The notes: a model not told the origin generated them from the sequence alone. DNA of 6,204 nt from Pseudobdellovibrionaceae bacterium (GCA_014376325.1 JACMRP010000072.1:1-6204), one strand, 5' to 3'. Positions 1 through 6,041 are shown, counted from the first letter of the stretch. Made by a program: numbers and translations.

Positions 1-40
1 CACTTCATTTTCCGAACACTTTGCCGGACATGTCGATCTT

Positions 41-399
41 TCAACTTTTTCCTGATGAGTCGCTTCCCATCTTTTCGATCAAAGCACTGAGTCTGCTGAT
101 TTCATTCTGGATTTCTAGCAGCTTTTTTGGGTGGCGATATCAACTTGGGGGCTATGATTTCTCGGCCGCCGATTGTTTTTACGGCATAAGACGATCCAAT
201 GTTTGTCATCTGCATCGCCGTTCACCAAATAGCGTTGGAATAATTCTGGATCCGATTTCTGGAGTAAGTGTTCGCGGCCGTCATACTTCTTCGCTTGCTC
301 GGCACAAATCGCGGGTTGGTCCAATTTTAAATCATTCAATGGAAACAGAATATCTCCGCGCAAAGACTTCGGCATAAAATGATACAAGAATTGGCTCAT
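41..399 (-). pseudogene. Small gene broken by two A-run frameshifts
   Basis: Read from an ATG at 399, the frame gives MSQFLYHFMPKSLRGDILF and continues to KHWIVLCRK, then runs into a stop at 115-117 after 94 residues. Removing one A from the run of five at 176-180 opens a frame with GGREIIAPKLISPPKK. Removing one A from the run of six at 123-128 then opens KLLEIQNEISRLSALIEKM, ending at TGA 41-43. With both corrections the gene is an exact multiple of three and encodes 118 residues ending in an amphipathic, coiled-coil-like helix. The N-terminal part resembles a family of small proteins of unknown function that begin with a similar LYHF-type motif; this is from memory and not verified. The middle may come from a different protein, so a fusion is possible. 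A GTG at 429 could extend the start by 10 codons, but the ATG fits better. No strong ribosome binding site is seen. Decay and sequencing error are both possible. Confidence 0.55.
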
Positions 400-428
400 C
401 AAATTCTTTTCAGTGTTATGCATGCTCA

Positions 429-605
429 CTACAAGCGACCGGCTGATTCCGCCACAGCTCCGACGTAAGTTCCATTATTCAATAATGATTCAAAATACTG
501 AGCGACAGATTTTTCGAATTCGGGTGTTCGCTGATTAGCATCGTCGCCAGAGTCTTCACTAATCATGCAGAAACGCAAATGTACGAGTTCTTCGATGTCG
601 ACATT
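429..605 (-). pseudogene. GNAT acetyltransferase internal fragment
   Basis: An open stretch of 58 codons without its own start codon ends in TAG at 429-431. It begins DIEELVHLRFCMISED and ends YVGAVAESAGRL. This is the pattern of the first third of a GNAT N-acetyltransferase: the D-x-x-x-L-x-x-LR helix 1, a variable helix 2 region, then the strand with AVAE-x-x-GRL that normally leads into the central sheet. The residues before helix 1 and everything after the GRL strand, including the R/Q-x-x-G-x-G/A acetyl-CoA loop, are missing. The stop lies 29 bases before the ATG of the next small ORF. With no start, no cofactor-binding core and in-frame stops on both sides, it cannot encode an active enzyme. 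The family call rests on motif layout only. Confidence 0.6.
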
Positions 606-695
606 CTACAAACCACTAGGCCGATGTCATCAACGATTCGCCGATTATATTTTGCAAAAGTCTGGAATCCGGGAAGCTTTGCGTAATTACTGGTT

Positions 696-1000
696 TTAAA
701 TATTACTAACCAATTGGGTATCCGCAAAGCTACAGATCTCTGGAGAGAAAGGCCCTGTCGGCAGGTAGAACCGAAACAAGTATTCGTCGCCGTCGTAGAA
801 GCTCAGCATACCTTCGCCGTGGAAGTCGCCGACGACAAAGCGCTTTAAGCGTTGCCAGTAAATATGGACGTGATCGGTGCCGTCGCCCACTTACGGCCGA
901 CCACGACCCCTTTCGGGCCGCAAGCAAAAATAAGTTCTTCCGACTCCGCAAGAAGATCAAACAGGCGCCGTTGTATGTCGGAAGAAATTATTTGGGGCAT
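696..1000 (-). pseudogene. Unknown 101-residue gene, frameshifted at a G run
   Basis: From ATG 1000 the frame reads MPQIISSDIQRRLFDLLAES and continues to VVVGRKW, then leaves the coding frame at 887 and stops at 845-847 after 51 residues. A second frame takes over at the same point with GDGTDHVHIYWQRLKRF and continues through DEYLFRFYLPTGPFSPEI to TAA 696-698. Adding one G to the GGG run at 886-888 joins both halves into a smooth 101-residue soluble protein (38 + 63 codons). It starts 8 bases after the stop of the exported-protein gene upstream, which suggests it was the downstream cistron of that unit, but there is no clear ribosome binding site. I do not recognise the family; the second half is rich in aromatic beta-strand residues. 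It could be a true pseudogene or an intact gene with one base-call error. Confidence 0.6.
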
Positions 1001-1008
1001 TTCAAAAA

Positions 1009-1530
1009 TTAAAGAGTCATTCCAAAGCCGATGTAAGCTTCCGCTTTGAATGGACCTTCCATGTTGTTGCCGTCAAGACCGCCTTGAAGCGCAACTGATT
1101 TTGTGAAGTTCACTTGTCCTAATGCGCGAAGGCCCGGGCCAGAAACGTTGTTTGTCGACTTCGCGTCTTTTTCTGTTCCAAAAAAGATGTACGGGTTTAA
1201 AATCAACGACTTTTTATCTGCGCGCAACACGGTGACCGAAGGACCGATGCCCGCCAAAGTACGATCCGCAGTCGCTTTCGCATTATCTAGATCTTTGCGA
1301 TTTTCTTGAGTCGAATAAGTTTTGAAGCTGATAGACGGAGCGATGAATGAGCTCAAACCACCAATGTCCAAATAAATATTCGGACGACCTTGAGCTAAAC
1401 CGACAAAGTTAAAAGCCAAAGTGTTCTCGAGGGTAGGTCCGCTTTTGTAATGACCCACTAAAGAGTTGTCTGCCGCAAAAGCAGCGGTAGCAGCGAAAAG
1501 AACGGATACGAATGCAAGTGCAAACTTCAT
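1009..1530 (-). CDS. Exported small beta-barrel-like protein
   Basis: The 173-residue product starts with a clear Sec signal peptide: MKFA, a hydrophobic core to about residue 16, then A-F-A at 17-19 before the probable cut. The mature part is rich in Gly, Asn, Ser and alternating polar/hydrophobic stretches, such as LILNPYIFFGTEKD and a closing AEAYIGFGMTL. This is typical of short outer-membrane beta-barrel or porin-like proteins. It has no cysteine, and it ends in Leu rather than the classic terminal Phe, so the barrel call is only likely. The ATG at 1530 is supported by AAGGAG at 1536-1541, five bases upstream. It lies 74 bases after the speB-like gene on the same strand and may be read with it or from its own weak promoter. 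No specific family was recognised. Confidence 0.75.
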   Translation of the reverse strand: MKFALAFVSVLFAATAAFAADNSLVGHYKSGPTLENTLAFNFVGLAQGRPNIYLDIGGLSSFIAPSISFKTYSTQENRKDLDNAKATADRTLAGIGPSVTVLRADKKSLILNPYIFFGTEKDAKSTNNVSGPGLRALGQVNFTKSVALQGGLDGNNMEGPFKAEAYIGFGMTL

Positions 1531-1559
1531 GGGGGCTCCTTGGTTTTTTAGAAGCCGTA

Positions 1560-1588
1560 ACTTAAAGAGACGGCCTCCAGAAGTCCAA
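1560..1588 (-). promoter_or_regulatory. Possible weak promoter for the exported protein
   Basis: On the minus strand TTGGAC (1583-1588) and TTAAGT (1560-1565) are separated by exactly 17 bases, placing a transcript start about 22 bases before the start codon. Each box matches the sigma-70 consensus at only three of six positions. The only support beyond that is spacing and position in a 74-base gap. Read-through from the speB-like gene is an equally good explanation. Confidence 0.22.
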
Positions 1589-1604
1589 CAGATTCAACAA
1601 AGTT

Positions 1605-2543
1605 TTATTTTTTATTCCCCGCCATAATGCAAAGGAACTCGAACATCACGTCAACACCAATCAAAGACGTAATGCCTTGATGATCGAACGGGGGCGAGAT
1701 CTCAACCACATCGCCGCCAACCAAATTCGGGATCTTGAAAGCCCGTAAAATTCGCTGAGCTTCGTAGCTTGTCATACCGCCAGGAACTGGGGTGCCGGTC
1801 CCCGGCGCGTACGCAGGATCCAAACAATCAACGTCAAAGCTGATGTAAGTTGGCGTGTCGTCAAACACCGGCAACTGATTGCAAAATTCTGTAATGGGAA
1901 CTTCGCGAATATCGTCCATCGTCAGAACGCGGATGCCCTTTTCTTTGACGAAATCTAAGTCTGCACCGGCAGCAAGAGGACCACGTATTCCGATCTGAAG
2001 CATTTTCTTCGGATCCACCAGACCTTCTTCGACCGCGTGACGGGCAAAAGCTCCATGGTGATATTCAAAACCCCACGCTGCAGGATAGGTATCTAGATGC
2101 GCGTCGAAATGGATGAATTGCAAAGGTTTGCCGTAATGCTGACGGAGCGCACGCAAGACCGGAAGCGTTGTCGAATGATCTCCACCGCAGGCAACAAATT
2201 TCTTGCCGAGGGACAGAACCTGACCCACGTGTTTTTCGATATTGATGTAGGTTTGTTTTTGGTCAATGGGCACCGTCGAGCAATCGCCGATGTCTGCCAC
2301 TTTGAGCTTCTCGATCCAATTCAGTTCGCGGGTCATGTGAAAACCGCGACCCAGGCTCGACATTTCGCGCACGGCCGTTGGGGCAAAGCGCGGACCGGGG
2401 CGATAAGAAACTCCCCCGTCGTAAGGGATCCCGAAAATGCCCACTTCGTAATCGGCGTCTACGGGAACGTGGGGCAATCTAAAAAATGTTTTGATTCCGG
2501 AAAATCGAGGAAACTCGCGACCACTTAACGGTTTGTATTCCAT
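1605..2543 (-). CDS. speB: Agmatinase-family ureohydrolase
   Basis: The 312-residue protein has the usual length for agmatinase (E. coli SpeB is about 306) and carries all family signatures: GGDHS at 120-124, HFDAHLDTY at 145-153, SFDVDCLDPAYAPGTGTP at 235-252, and VEISPPFD at 280-287. The binuclear manganese ligands are His123, Asp147, His149, Asp151, Asp237 and Asp239, all present. Family members hydrolyse a guanidino group, releasing urea; agmatinase yields putrescine for polyamine synthesis. Close relatives act on guanidinobutyrate, guanidinopropionate or guanidine, and the sequence alone does not settle the substrate. It is cytosolic, with no signal peptide. The ATG at 2543 has AGGGGAG (2551-2557) seven bases upstream. 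No speA or other polyamine gene is visible in the window. It is transcribed away from mutY. Confidence 0.92.
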   Translation of the reverse strand: MEYKPLSGREFPRFSGIKTFFRLPHVPVDADYEVGIFGIPYDGGVSYRPGPRFAPTAVREMSSLGRGFHMTRELNWIEKLKVADIGDCSTVPIDQKQTYINIEKHVGQVLSLGKKFVACGGDHSTTLPVLRALRQHYGKPLQFIHFDAHLDTYPAAWGFEYHHGAFARHAVEEGLVDPKKMLQIGIRGPLAAGADLDFVKEKGIRVLTMDDIREVPITEFCNQLPVFDDTPTYISFDVDCLDPAYAPGTGTPVPGGMTSYEAQRILRAFKIPNLVGGDVVEISPPFDHQGITSLIGVDVMFEFLCIMAGNKK

Positions 2544-2569
2544 CTGTTAGCTCCCCTGTTAGAGGATGC

Positions 2570-2598
2570 AGTATCGAGCAAAAAACCTTTGGAAACAA
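2570..2598 (-). promoter_or_regulatory. Putative speB promoter in the divergent gap
   Basis: On the minus strand TTGTTT (2593-2598) and GATACT (2570-2575) are spaced by 17 bases. The -10 box matches TATAAT at four of six positions and the -35 at three. It gives a leader of roughly 20 bases holding the AGGGGAG ribosome binding site. It overlaps the candidate mutY promoter on the other strand, so the two could compete for RNA polymerase. Confidence 0.35.
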
Positions 2599-2617
2599 CG
2601 GGATTGTCATTTAGGAT
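2589..2617 (+). promoter_or_regulatory. Putative mutY operon promoter
   Basis: TTGGAA (2589-2594) and TAGGAT (2612-2617) are 17 bases apart, each matching the sigma-70 consensus at four of six positions. The predicted transcript start would fall at about 2624-2625, exactly on the mutY ATG, which would make the message leaderless. The same TAGGA could instead be the ribosome binding site (eight bases before the ATG) of a longer transcript. Both readings cannot hold for one message. Confidence 0.3.
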
Positions 2618-2624
2618 TCCCCGC

Positions 2625-3599
2625 ATGACGGATCACGGTAAACTGCTCAAATGGTATCAGGAAAACAAGCGCGATTTGCCATGGCGTCAAAGCAAAGACC
2701 CTTACCGCATTTGGATCTCCGAAGTGATGCTGCAGCAAACAACGGTGGCTGCCGTAATCCCTTTCTACGAAAAATTTCTTAAGAAATTTCCGACAGTTCA
2801 GGTTTTGGCGAAGGCTCCCGAGCCAGACGTTCTAGAGGCTTGGGCGGGGCTGGGGTATTATTCGCGCGCGCGCAATCTGCACAAAGCCGCAAAATTAATT
2901 TCTGCAGATGGATTTCCGAAGACGGCGGCAGAGCTTCTAGAGCTTCCGGGATTTGGCCCCTATACGTCGCGTGCGGTTGCGAGCATTGCTCATGGTGAAA
3001 AGGTGGGCGTCCTTGATGGCAACGTCATCCGGGTTCTTTCACGTATGTACGGTAAAAAAACCGAATGGTGGAATTCAAAGGCCCGCGACGAATTGCAAAA
3101 AATGTCAGACGAACTTTCGTTGATCGGTTCGCCTGACGAAATTAATCAGGGACTCATGGAATTGGGCGCCACCATTTGCACTCCGCAAAAAGTAAGCTGT
3201 CTGCTGTGTCCGTGGAATGCATCTTGCGTGGCGCGTGAAAATAATTGGGTGGATACCCTGCCACTAAAAAAGCCTCGTCGCGAAAGCGAAGTCTGGGTTT
3301 GGCAACCCGAAATCCATATTAAAAAAAATCAAATTGCCTTGGTCCAAAATAATTACGCGCCGTTTTTGAAAGGCCAATGGATTTTTCCCGGCAAAGTTCA
3401 AACGTCCAAAGACAAACCGAAAAAATTTGATGTGAAGCATTTTATCACTCATCATGATATCTTCATTCAAATTCAAAAGGATTCGAAAAATCCAAAGGCT
3501 TCGCCCGAAATAAAATGGGTCGAGCTTAAAGATCTCAAGAAGGTGAACCCTTCTAGCTTGTTAACGAAAGTATTGCAGAAAGTCGGATCTGAATGTTGA
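2625..3599 (+). CDS. mutY: Adenine DNA glycosylase MutY
   Basis: MutY removes adenine mispaired with 8-oxoguanine, preventing G:C to T:A mutations. From the ATG at 2625 the protein has 324 residues. Visible features are LPWR at 18-21, catalytic Glu33 in SEVMLQQT, the GLGYYSRARNL helix at 75-85, the helix-hairpin-helix LPGFGPYTSRA at 107-117, and catalytic Asp131 in VLDGNV. The 4Fe-4S cysteines are 185, 192, 195 and 201 with C-x6-C-x2-C-x5-C spacing. Glu, Asp and the cysteines are offset from E. coli by a constant 4 then 7. The C-terminal NUDIX-like 8-oxoG-reading domain is recognisable (GQWIFPG at 250-256, FITHHD at 273-278) but short. TTG at 2589 would add 12 residues with no ribosome binding site, whereas ATG 2625 has AGGA at 2613-2616, so I use the ATG. 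Its 3' end overlaps the next gene by seven bases, making it the first cistron of the operon. Confidence 0.95.
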   Translation: MTDHGKLLKWYQENKRDLPWRQSKDPYRIWISEVMLQQTTVAAVIPFYEKFLKKFPTVQVLAKAPEPDVLEAWAGLGYYSRARNLHKAAKLISADGFPKTAAELLELPGFGPYTSRAVASIAHGEKVGVLDGNVIRVLSRMYGKKTEWWNSKARDELQKMSDELSLIGSPDEINQGLMELGATICTPQKVSCLLCPWNASCVARENNWVDTLPLKKPRRESEVWVWQPEIHIKKNQIALVQNNYAPFLKGQWIFPGKVQTSKDKPKKFDVKHFITHHDIFIQIQKDSKNPKASPEIKWVELKDLKKVNPSSLLTKVLQKVGSEC

Positions 3600-4615
3600 A
3601 CTCTACATTAAAATTATTTTTTACGGCGGCAGTCGCCCTTAGCATCAACGGGTGCAGCTCGAAGAACAAAAAACCCGACCTACCTGCAGAAGTCGATTAT
3701 TTAAAATCGAAAGACGCCAGCATCGTGCTATCGCAAGGTTACAATCGCGGCGCCGTATTCTCTGATGAGGGCGATAAAATATTTTACATCAGTCGCGATC
3801 GTAAGGGCCACAAGAACACCCAAATTCACGAATACGATTTAACTCTTCAGGCAGATCGGCGTCTGACGTTTCAAGATGGTGACGTTTTCAGCGTGATTCC
3901 GCTGAACGAAGAACAAATCATTTACGCTTCGAACACCGACGAAATCAAAGAACAGCCATTTGCGGGAGAATCGAACAAAACTTATCCTAAGGCCGAGCTC
4001 TACTTAAGTGATCTTTATGGTTCAGATATTTCGCGCTTAACAAACTCTGTCGGTTTCGACGGCGAAATGATTCAGGTCCCCGTTCGCAAAAGCCTGTTGT
4101 TCACTTCGACCCGCTCAGGAACTCCTGGCCTTTTTTGGCTAGACCTTCAGACAGATAAAATTCAGGTGTTTGCGCACGACAAAGTTAAACCACAACGGTC
4201 CGCCGCGCTTTCGTTCGACGGCAAAAGCCTTTACTGGATAGAAGAAGATCCTTCCGCAAAATCGAACGCGATTGTGACGTCAGATCTTTCGGGTAAAAAA
4301 CGCAAGGTGGTACTGACTTTGAAAGGTGCCGTGAACAGTCTCCTCTCGGCTAGGAACGGCCTTATTATTTACAGCTGGCAACCGCAGGGTGCGGACTACA
4401 GCCACCTGGATATTTTCGACCCCGAAAAAGTTTGTACGCAAACCTTGCTTAAAACGAAGCTGAACTTTTCGGAGCCGCAATTTTCTATTAAAAATCCAAG
4501 CCTTATCCTAGTTCGCGTTTCGAACAATGATAAGAGCCAAGTCTACCGGTGGCAAATGCCTGTGGATTTAGGGCCTTGCAATGAACAGGGTCCCTCAGAT
4601 ACACTGAAGAAGTGA
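3593..4615 (+). CDS. TolB-like beta-propeller lipoprotein
   Basis: The 340-residue protein has a lipoprotein signal peptide: MLNSTLKLFF, a hydrophobic stretch and a lipobox SINGC with the lipidated Cys21. Asn at -2 is uncommon but tolerated. A Lys-rich linker follows, then about five PD40/TolB-type propeller blades. Examples are AVFSDEGDKIFYISRDR (54-70), LYLSDLYGSDISRLTN around 135-150, SLLFTSTRSGTPGLFWLDL near 165-185, and LSFDGKSLYWIEED near 205-220. TolB blades of this kind mediate protein-protein contacts in the periplasm. The usual TolB N-terminal domain is absent, so this is a stand-alone propeller and not Tol-Pal TolB itself. Its ATG lies inside the mutY stop region (seven-base overlap) with only a weak GGA at 3585-3587, pointing to translational coupling. 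Binding partner unknown. Confidence 0.82.
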   Translation: MLNSTLKLFFTAAVALSINGCSSKNKKPDLPAEVDYLKSKDASIVLSQGYNRGAVFSDEGDKIFYISRDRKGHKNTQIHEYDLTLQADRRLTFQDGDVFSVIPLNEEQIIYASNTDEIKEQPFAGESNKTYPKAELYLSDLYGSDISRLTNSVGFDGEMIQVPVRKSLLFTSTRSGTPGLFWLDLQTDKIQVFAHDKVKPQRSAALSFDGKSLYWIEEDPSAKSNAIVTSDLSGKKRKVVLTLKGAVNSLLSARNGLIIYSWQPQGADYSHLDIFDPEKVCTQTLLKTKLNFSEPQFSIKNPSLILVRVSNNDKSQVYRWQMPVDLGPCNEQGPSDTLKK

Positions 4616-5244
4616 AAAATATTGTTTTTATATTCCTTAGCCTAGTCCCGCACTTAATCCTGGAAAGTGCCATGGCAGCGCCTCACCCGGCTACCAGCAC
4701 ATCGACGCTGATGGACCCTCAACTAGGTCACTATTTCCAGAGTCAGGGATTCAATTTAAAAACCGCGGGAACCGATTGGCTTCCGACTCCGCAAAATAAC
4801 GAATCCATTTTTGAATCCGTTCGTCTGACCCCAAAAGGTCTGATGGAATCTTCGGCATCTATGTCGGTCCGTACGGACTCGTTAAATAAACAAGCCACCT
4901 TGGAAAGCTACGCTAAAAAATGGATGCGCGATTATCCTAGCTACGGCTTCGAAGTTTTGGGTGCAAAATCTTTTGCGATGGCCGGTGGTCCGGGACTCGT
5001 GGTCGACATGATTCAAAAAAGCCGCAGCAAACAGCTCCGCCAAGTTATTCTGCAAAAGGGCCAGCGGGTCGCGATCTTAACCTGTCTTGATAATCAGAGT
5101 AGTTTCCAAAAGACCCTGACGGCTTGCAATCAACTCGTAAAAAACTTCGAGTGGAATGGCGCGAATGAGGCAACAAACACGTTAAAGGTTGCGGCTCCTA
5201 AATTAGTTCCTGCAGCGAAAGCCCCACCCACCCTTCTGAAGTAA
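4612..5244 (+). CDS. Periplasmic DcrB/PsbP-fold-like protein
   Basis: The 210-residue protein starts at a GTG that overlaps the previous TGA (GTGA, four bases), so translation is probably coupled; no good ribosome binding site is visible. A Sec signal peptide ends at AMA (20-22). After a Thr/Ser-rich linker, GFNLKTAGTDWLP (46-58) and the late region RVAILTCLD ... TACNQLVKNFEW (152-181) follow the layout of Mog1/PsbP/DcrB (DUF1795-type) domains: an early 'G-x-x-hydrophobic-x-x-P/A-x-x-W' strand and a closing 'V-L-T-C ... F ... C ... I-V-x-S/N-F' helix. Cys158 and Cys172 could form a disulfide. A tail from 187 is rich in Ala, Pro and Lys. The fold call is inferred from pattern only and the function is unknown. 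It has no lipobox, so it should be soluble in the periplasm. Confidence 0.72.
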   Translation: MKNIVFIFLSLVPHLILESAMAAPHPATSTSTLMDPQLGHYFQSQGFNLKTAGTDWLPTPQNNESIFESVRLTPKGLMESSASMSVRTDSLNKQATLESYAKKWMRDYPSYGFEVLGAKSFAMAGGPGLVVDMIQKSRSKQLRQVILQKGQRVAILTCLDNQSSFQKTLTACNQLVKNFEWNGANEATNTLKVAAPKLVPAAKAPPTLLK

Positions 5245-5259
5245 CAACATCTTCGTTGC

Positions 5260-5265
5260 GGAGGA
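5260..5265 (+). promoter_or_regulatory. Strong ribosome binding site fixing a TTG start
   Basis: GGAGGA sits four bases before TTG 5270. It is the strongest Shine-Dalgarno match of the four-gene operon. It decides the start, because the TTG gives a perfect MKFATFLFSLLLGS signal peptide and the next in-frame ATG (codon 41) lies well after it. Confidence 0.7.
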
Positions 5266-5269
5266 TTCA

Positions 5270-5806
5270 TTGAAGTTTGCGACATTCTTATTCAGCCTGC
5301 TTCTTGGTTCCACTTCTAACGCCTCGAAGGTCCCCGACAAATCTTTCGAATTCGCATTTACCAAATTCAACCAGAACGTTTCGGTCATCATGCCACTGGA
5401 CCAATGGGATTCCGAAAATCTCGGCACCTGCAAATCCGAAATGACGATGAAAGATACCGAATATAAGTTGAGCTGTGCCGCCGAACTCAAGGTGAAGGTC
5501 GTAGAGATATTCATGTTCCCTGAAAGTATCTTTGTCGACATGCGCGCGAGCGGCCAATACACCGAAGACAAACTCGTTGAACCGAAGCCACAGATCTTTG
5601 GTTTCTTCGTGACCTACAATTGGTCCCCGCCTTCAGGCGCGGCAACTTACTACTATGTCTGCCCGAAAGAAGCGAACCACTGTTATAAATTCAGCTTCAT
5701 CGGTATTCACCCGACATCGCCAAAGTTTGAAGTGAAGATCATGGCGATCGCGGCCCCCGCTCCAACTCTGGCGCCCACATCTATTGAAAAGCCTAAGACG
5801 AAATAG
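5270..5806 (+). CDS. Exported orphan protein with four cysteines
   Basis: The 178-residue product starts at TTG with a Sec signal peptide (hydrophobic core 3-13, probable cut after SNA at 16-18). The mature part looks all-beta and contains Cys54, Cys69, Cys131 and Cys138, suited to two periplasmic disulfides (C-x14-C and C-x6-C). Aromatic strands such as QIFGFFVTYNW (108-118) and TYYYVC (126-131) dominate the second half. The last 20 residues are an Ala/Pro/Thr/Lys-rich tail like that of the gene before it. It follows that gene after 25 bases and is the last cistron before a possible terminator. I do not recognise a family. The signal peptide, even cysteine number and operon position support a real secreted protein of unknown role. 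Confidence 0.72.
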   Translation: MKFATFLFSLLLGSTSNASKVPDKSFEFAFTKFNQNVSVIMPLDQWDSENLGTCKSEMTMKDTEYKLSCAAELKVKVVEIFMFPESIFVDMRASGQYTEDKLVEPKPQIFGFFVTYNWSPPSGAATYYYVCPKEANHCYKFSFIGIHPTSPKFEVKIMAIAAPAPTLAPTSIEKPKTK

Positions 5807-5867
5807 CTCTAAGCTGGACAATGCTTTTAGTAACTCAACGAATTTTCATTCTTAATTATGTAAAACC

Positions 5868-5893
5868 GCGAGCCAAACTCGCTGTCATTTTTT
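5868..5893 (+). terminator. Possible intrinsic terminator of the mutY operon
   Basis: GCGAG (5868-5872) pairs with CTCGC (5878-5882) around a five-base loop, and six T follow at 5888-5893 after a five-base spacer. The stem is short but nearly all G:C. The position about 60 bases after the last stop of the operon fits. The distance from stem to T tract makes it weaker than a textbook terminator. Confidence 0.4.
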
Positions 5894-5941
5894 GCCGTTC
5901 TTCATCACACTCTGAAAAATACACCTGGCGCCGTTAGCTTA

Positions 5942-5976
5942 CCGCTGACAATTGTCTGTACAGCGGCTGCCTTTTT
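5942..5976 (+). repeat. Inverted repeat with 10-base palindrome and T tract
   Basis: CCGCTG (5942-5947) pairs with CAGCGG (5961-5966), and ACA (5948-5950) can extend the stem with TGT (5957-5959) if A5960 bulges. Inside it GACAATTGTC (5947-5956) is a perfect palindrome in the DNA. Five T follow at 5972-5976. It could be a second terminator, a leader hairpin, or a protein-binding operator. The sequence does not choose between these. Confidence 0.45.
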
Positions 5977-6004
5977 GCGGCTCTTTCTGTTCACGAAATC
6001 CCAA

Positions 6005-6029
6005 AACACGCCTCGATATCGAACGTGTT
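6005..6029. repeat. Near-palindrome upstream of the channel gene
   Basis: AACACG (6005-6010) and CGTGTT (6024-6029) flank the perfect 10-base palindrome TCGATATCGA (6013-6022), with gaps of two bases on the left and one on the right. The whole is an almost symmetric 25-base dyad ending 12 bases before a candidate -35 box. No T tract follows, so an operator for a dimeric regulator is a better guess than a terminator. Confidence 0.5.
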
Positions 6030-6041
6030 CGCTCTCGACTC

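Noticed and set aside
21..377. Plus-strand ORF of 118 codons
   Set aside because: It is antisense to the minus-strand remnant whose codons look protein-like, has no ribosome binding site and no recognisable motif.
730..960. Minus-strand ORF of 76 codons rich in Arg
   Set aside because: It is the third frame of the frameshifted 1000-696 gene; the Arg/Leu-rich composition is typical of a shadow frame.
2097..2528. Plus-strand ORF of 143 codons
   Set aside because: It lies fully antisense to the well-supported ureohydrolase gene and has no family features.
5203..5571. Minus-strand ORF of 122 codons
   Set aside because: It is antisense to the end of the 4612 gene and the start of the 5270 gene, which both have signal peptides and operon spacing.
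5812..5830. Hairpin CTAAGC/GCTTTTAG just after the last operon stop
   Set aside because: The stem is imperfect and no T tract follows, so it is not a credible terminator.
5821..5937. Short plus-strand ORF starting MLLVTQRIF
   Set aside because: At 38 codons with no ribosome binding site, it runs through the terminator-like hairpin.
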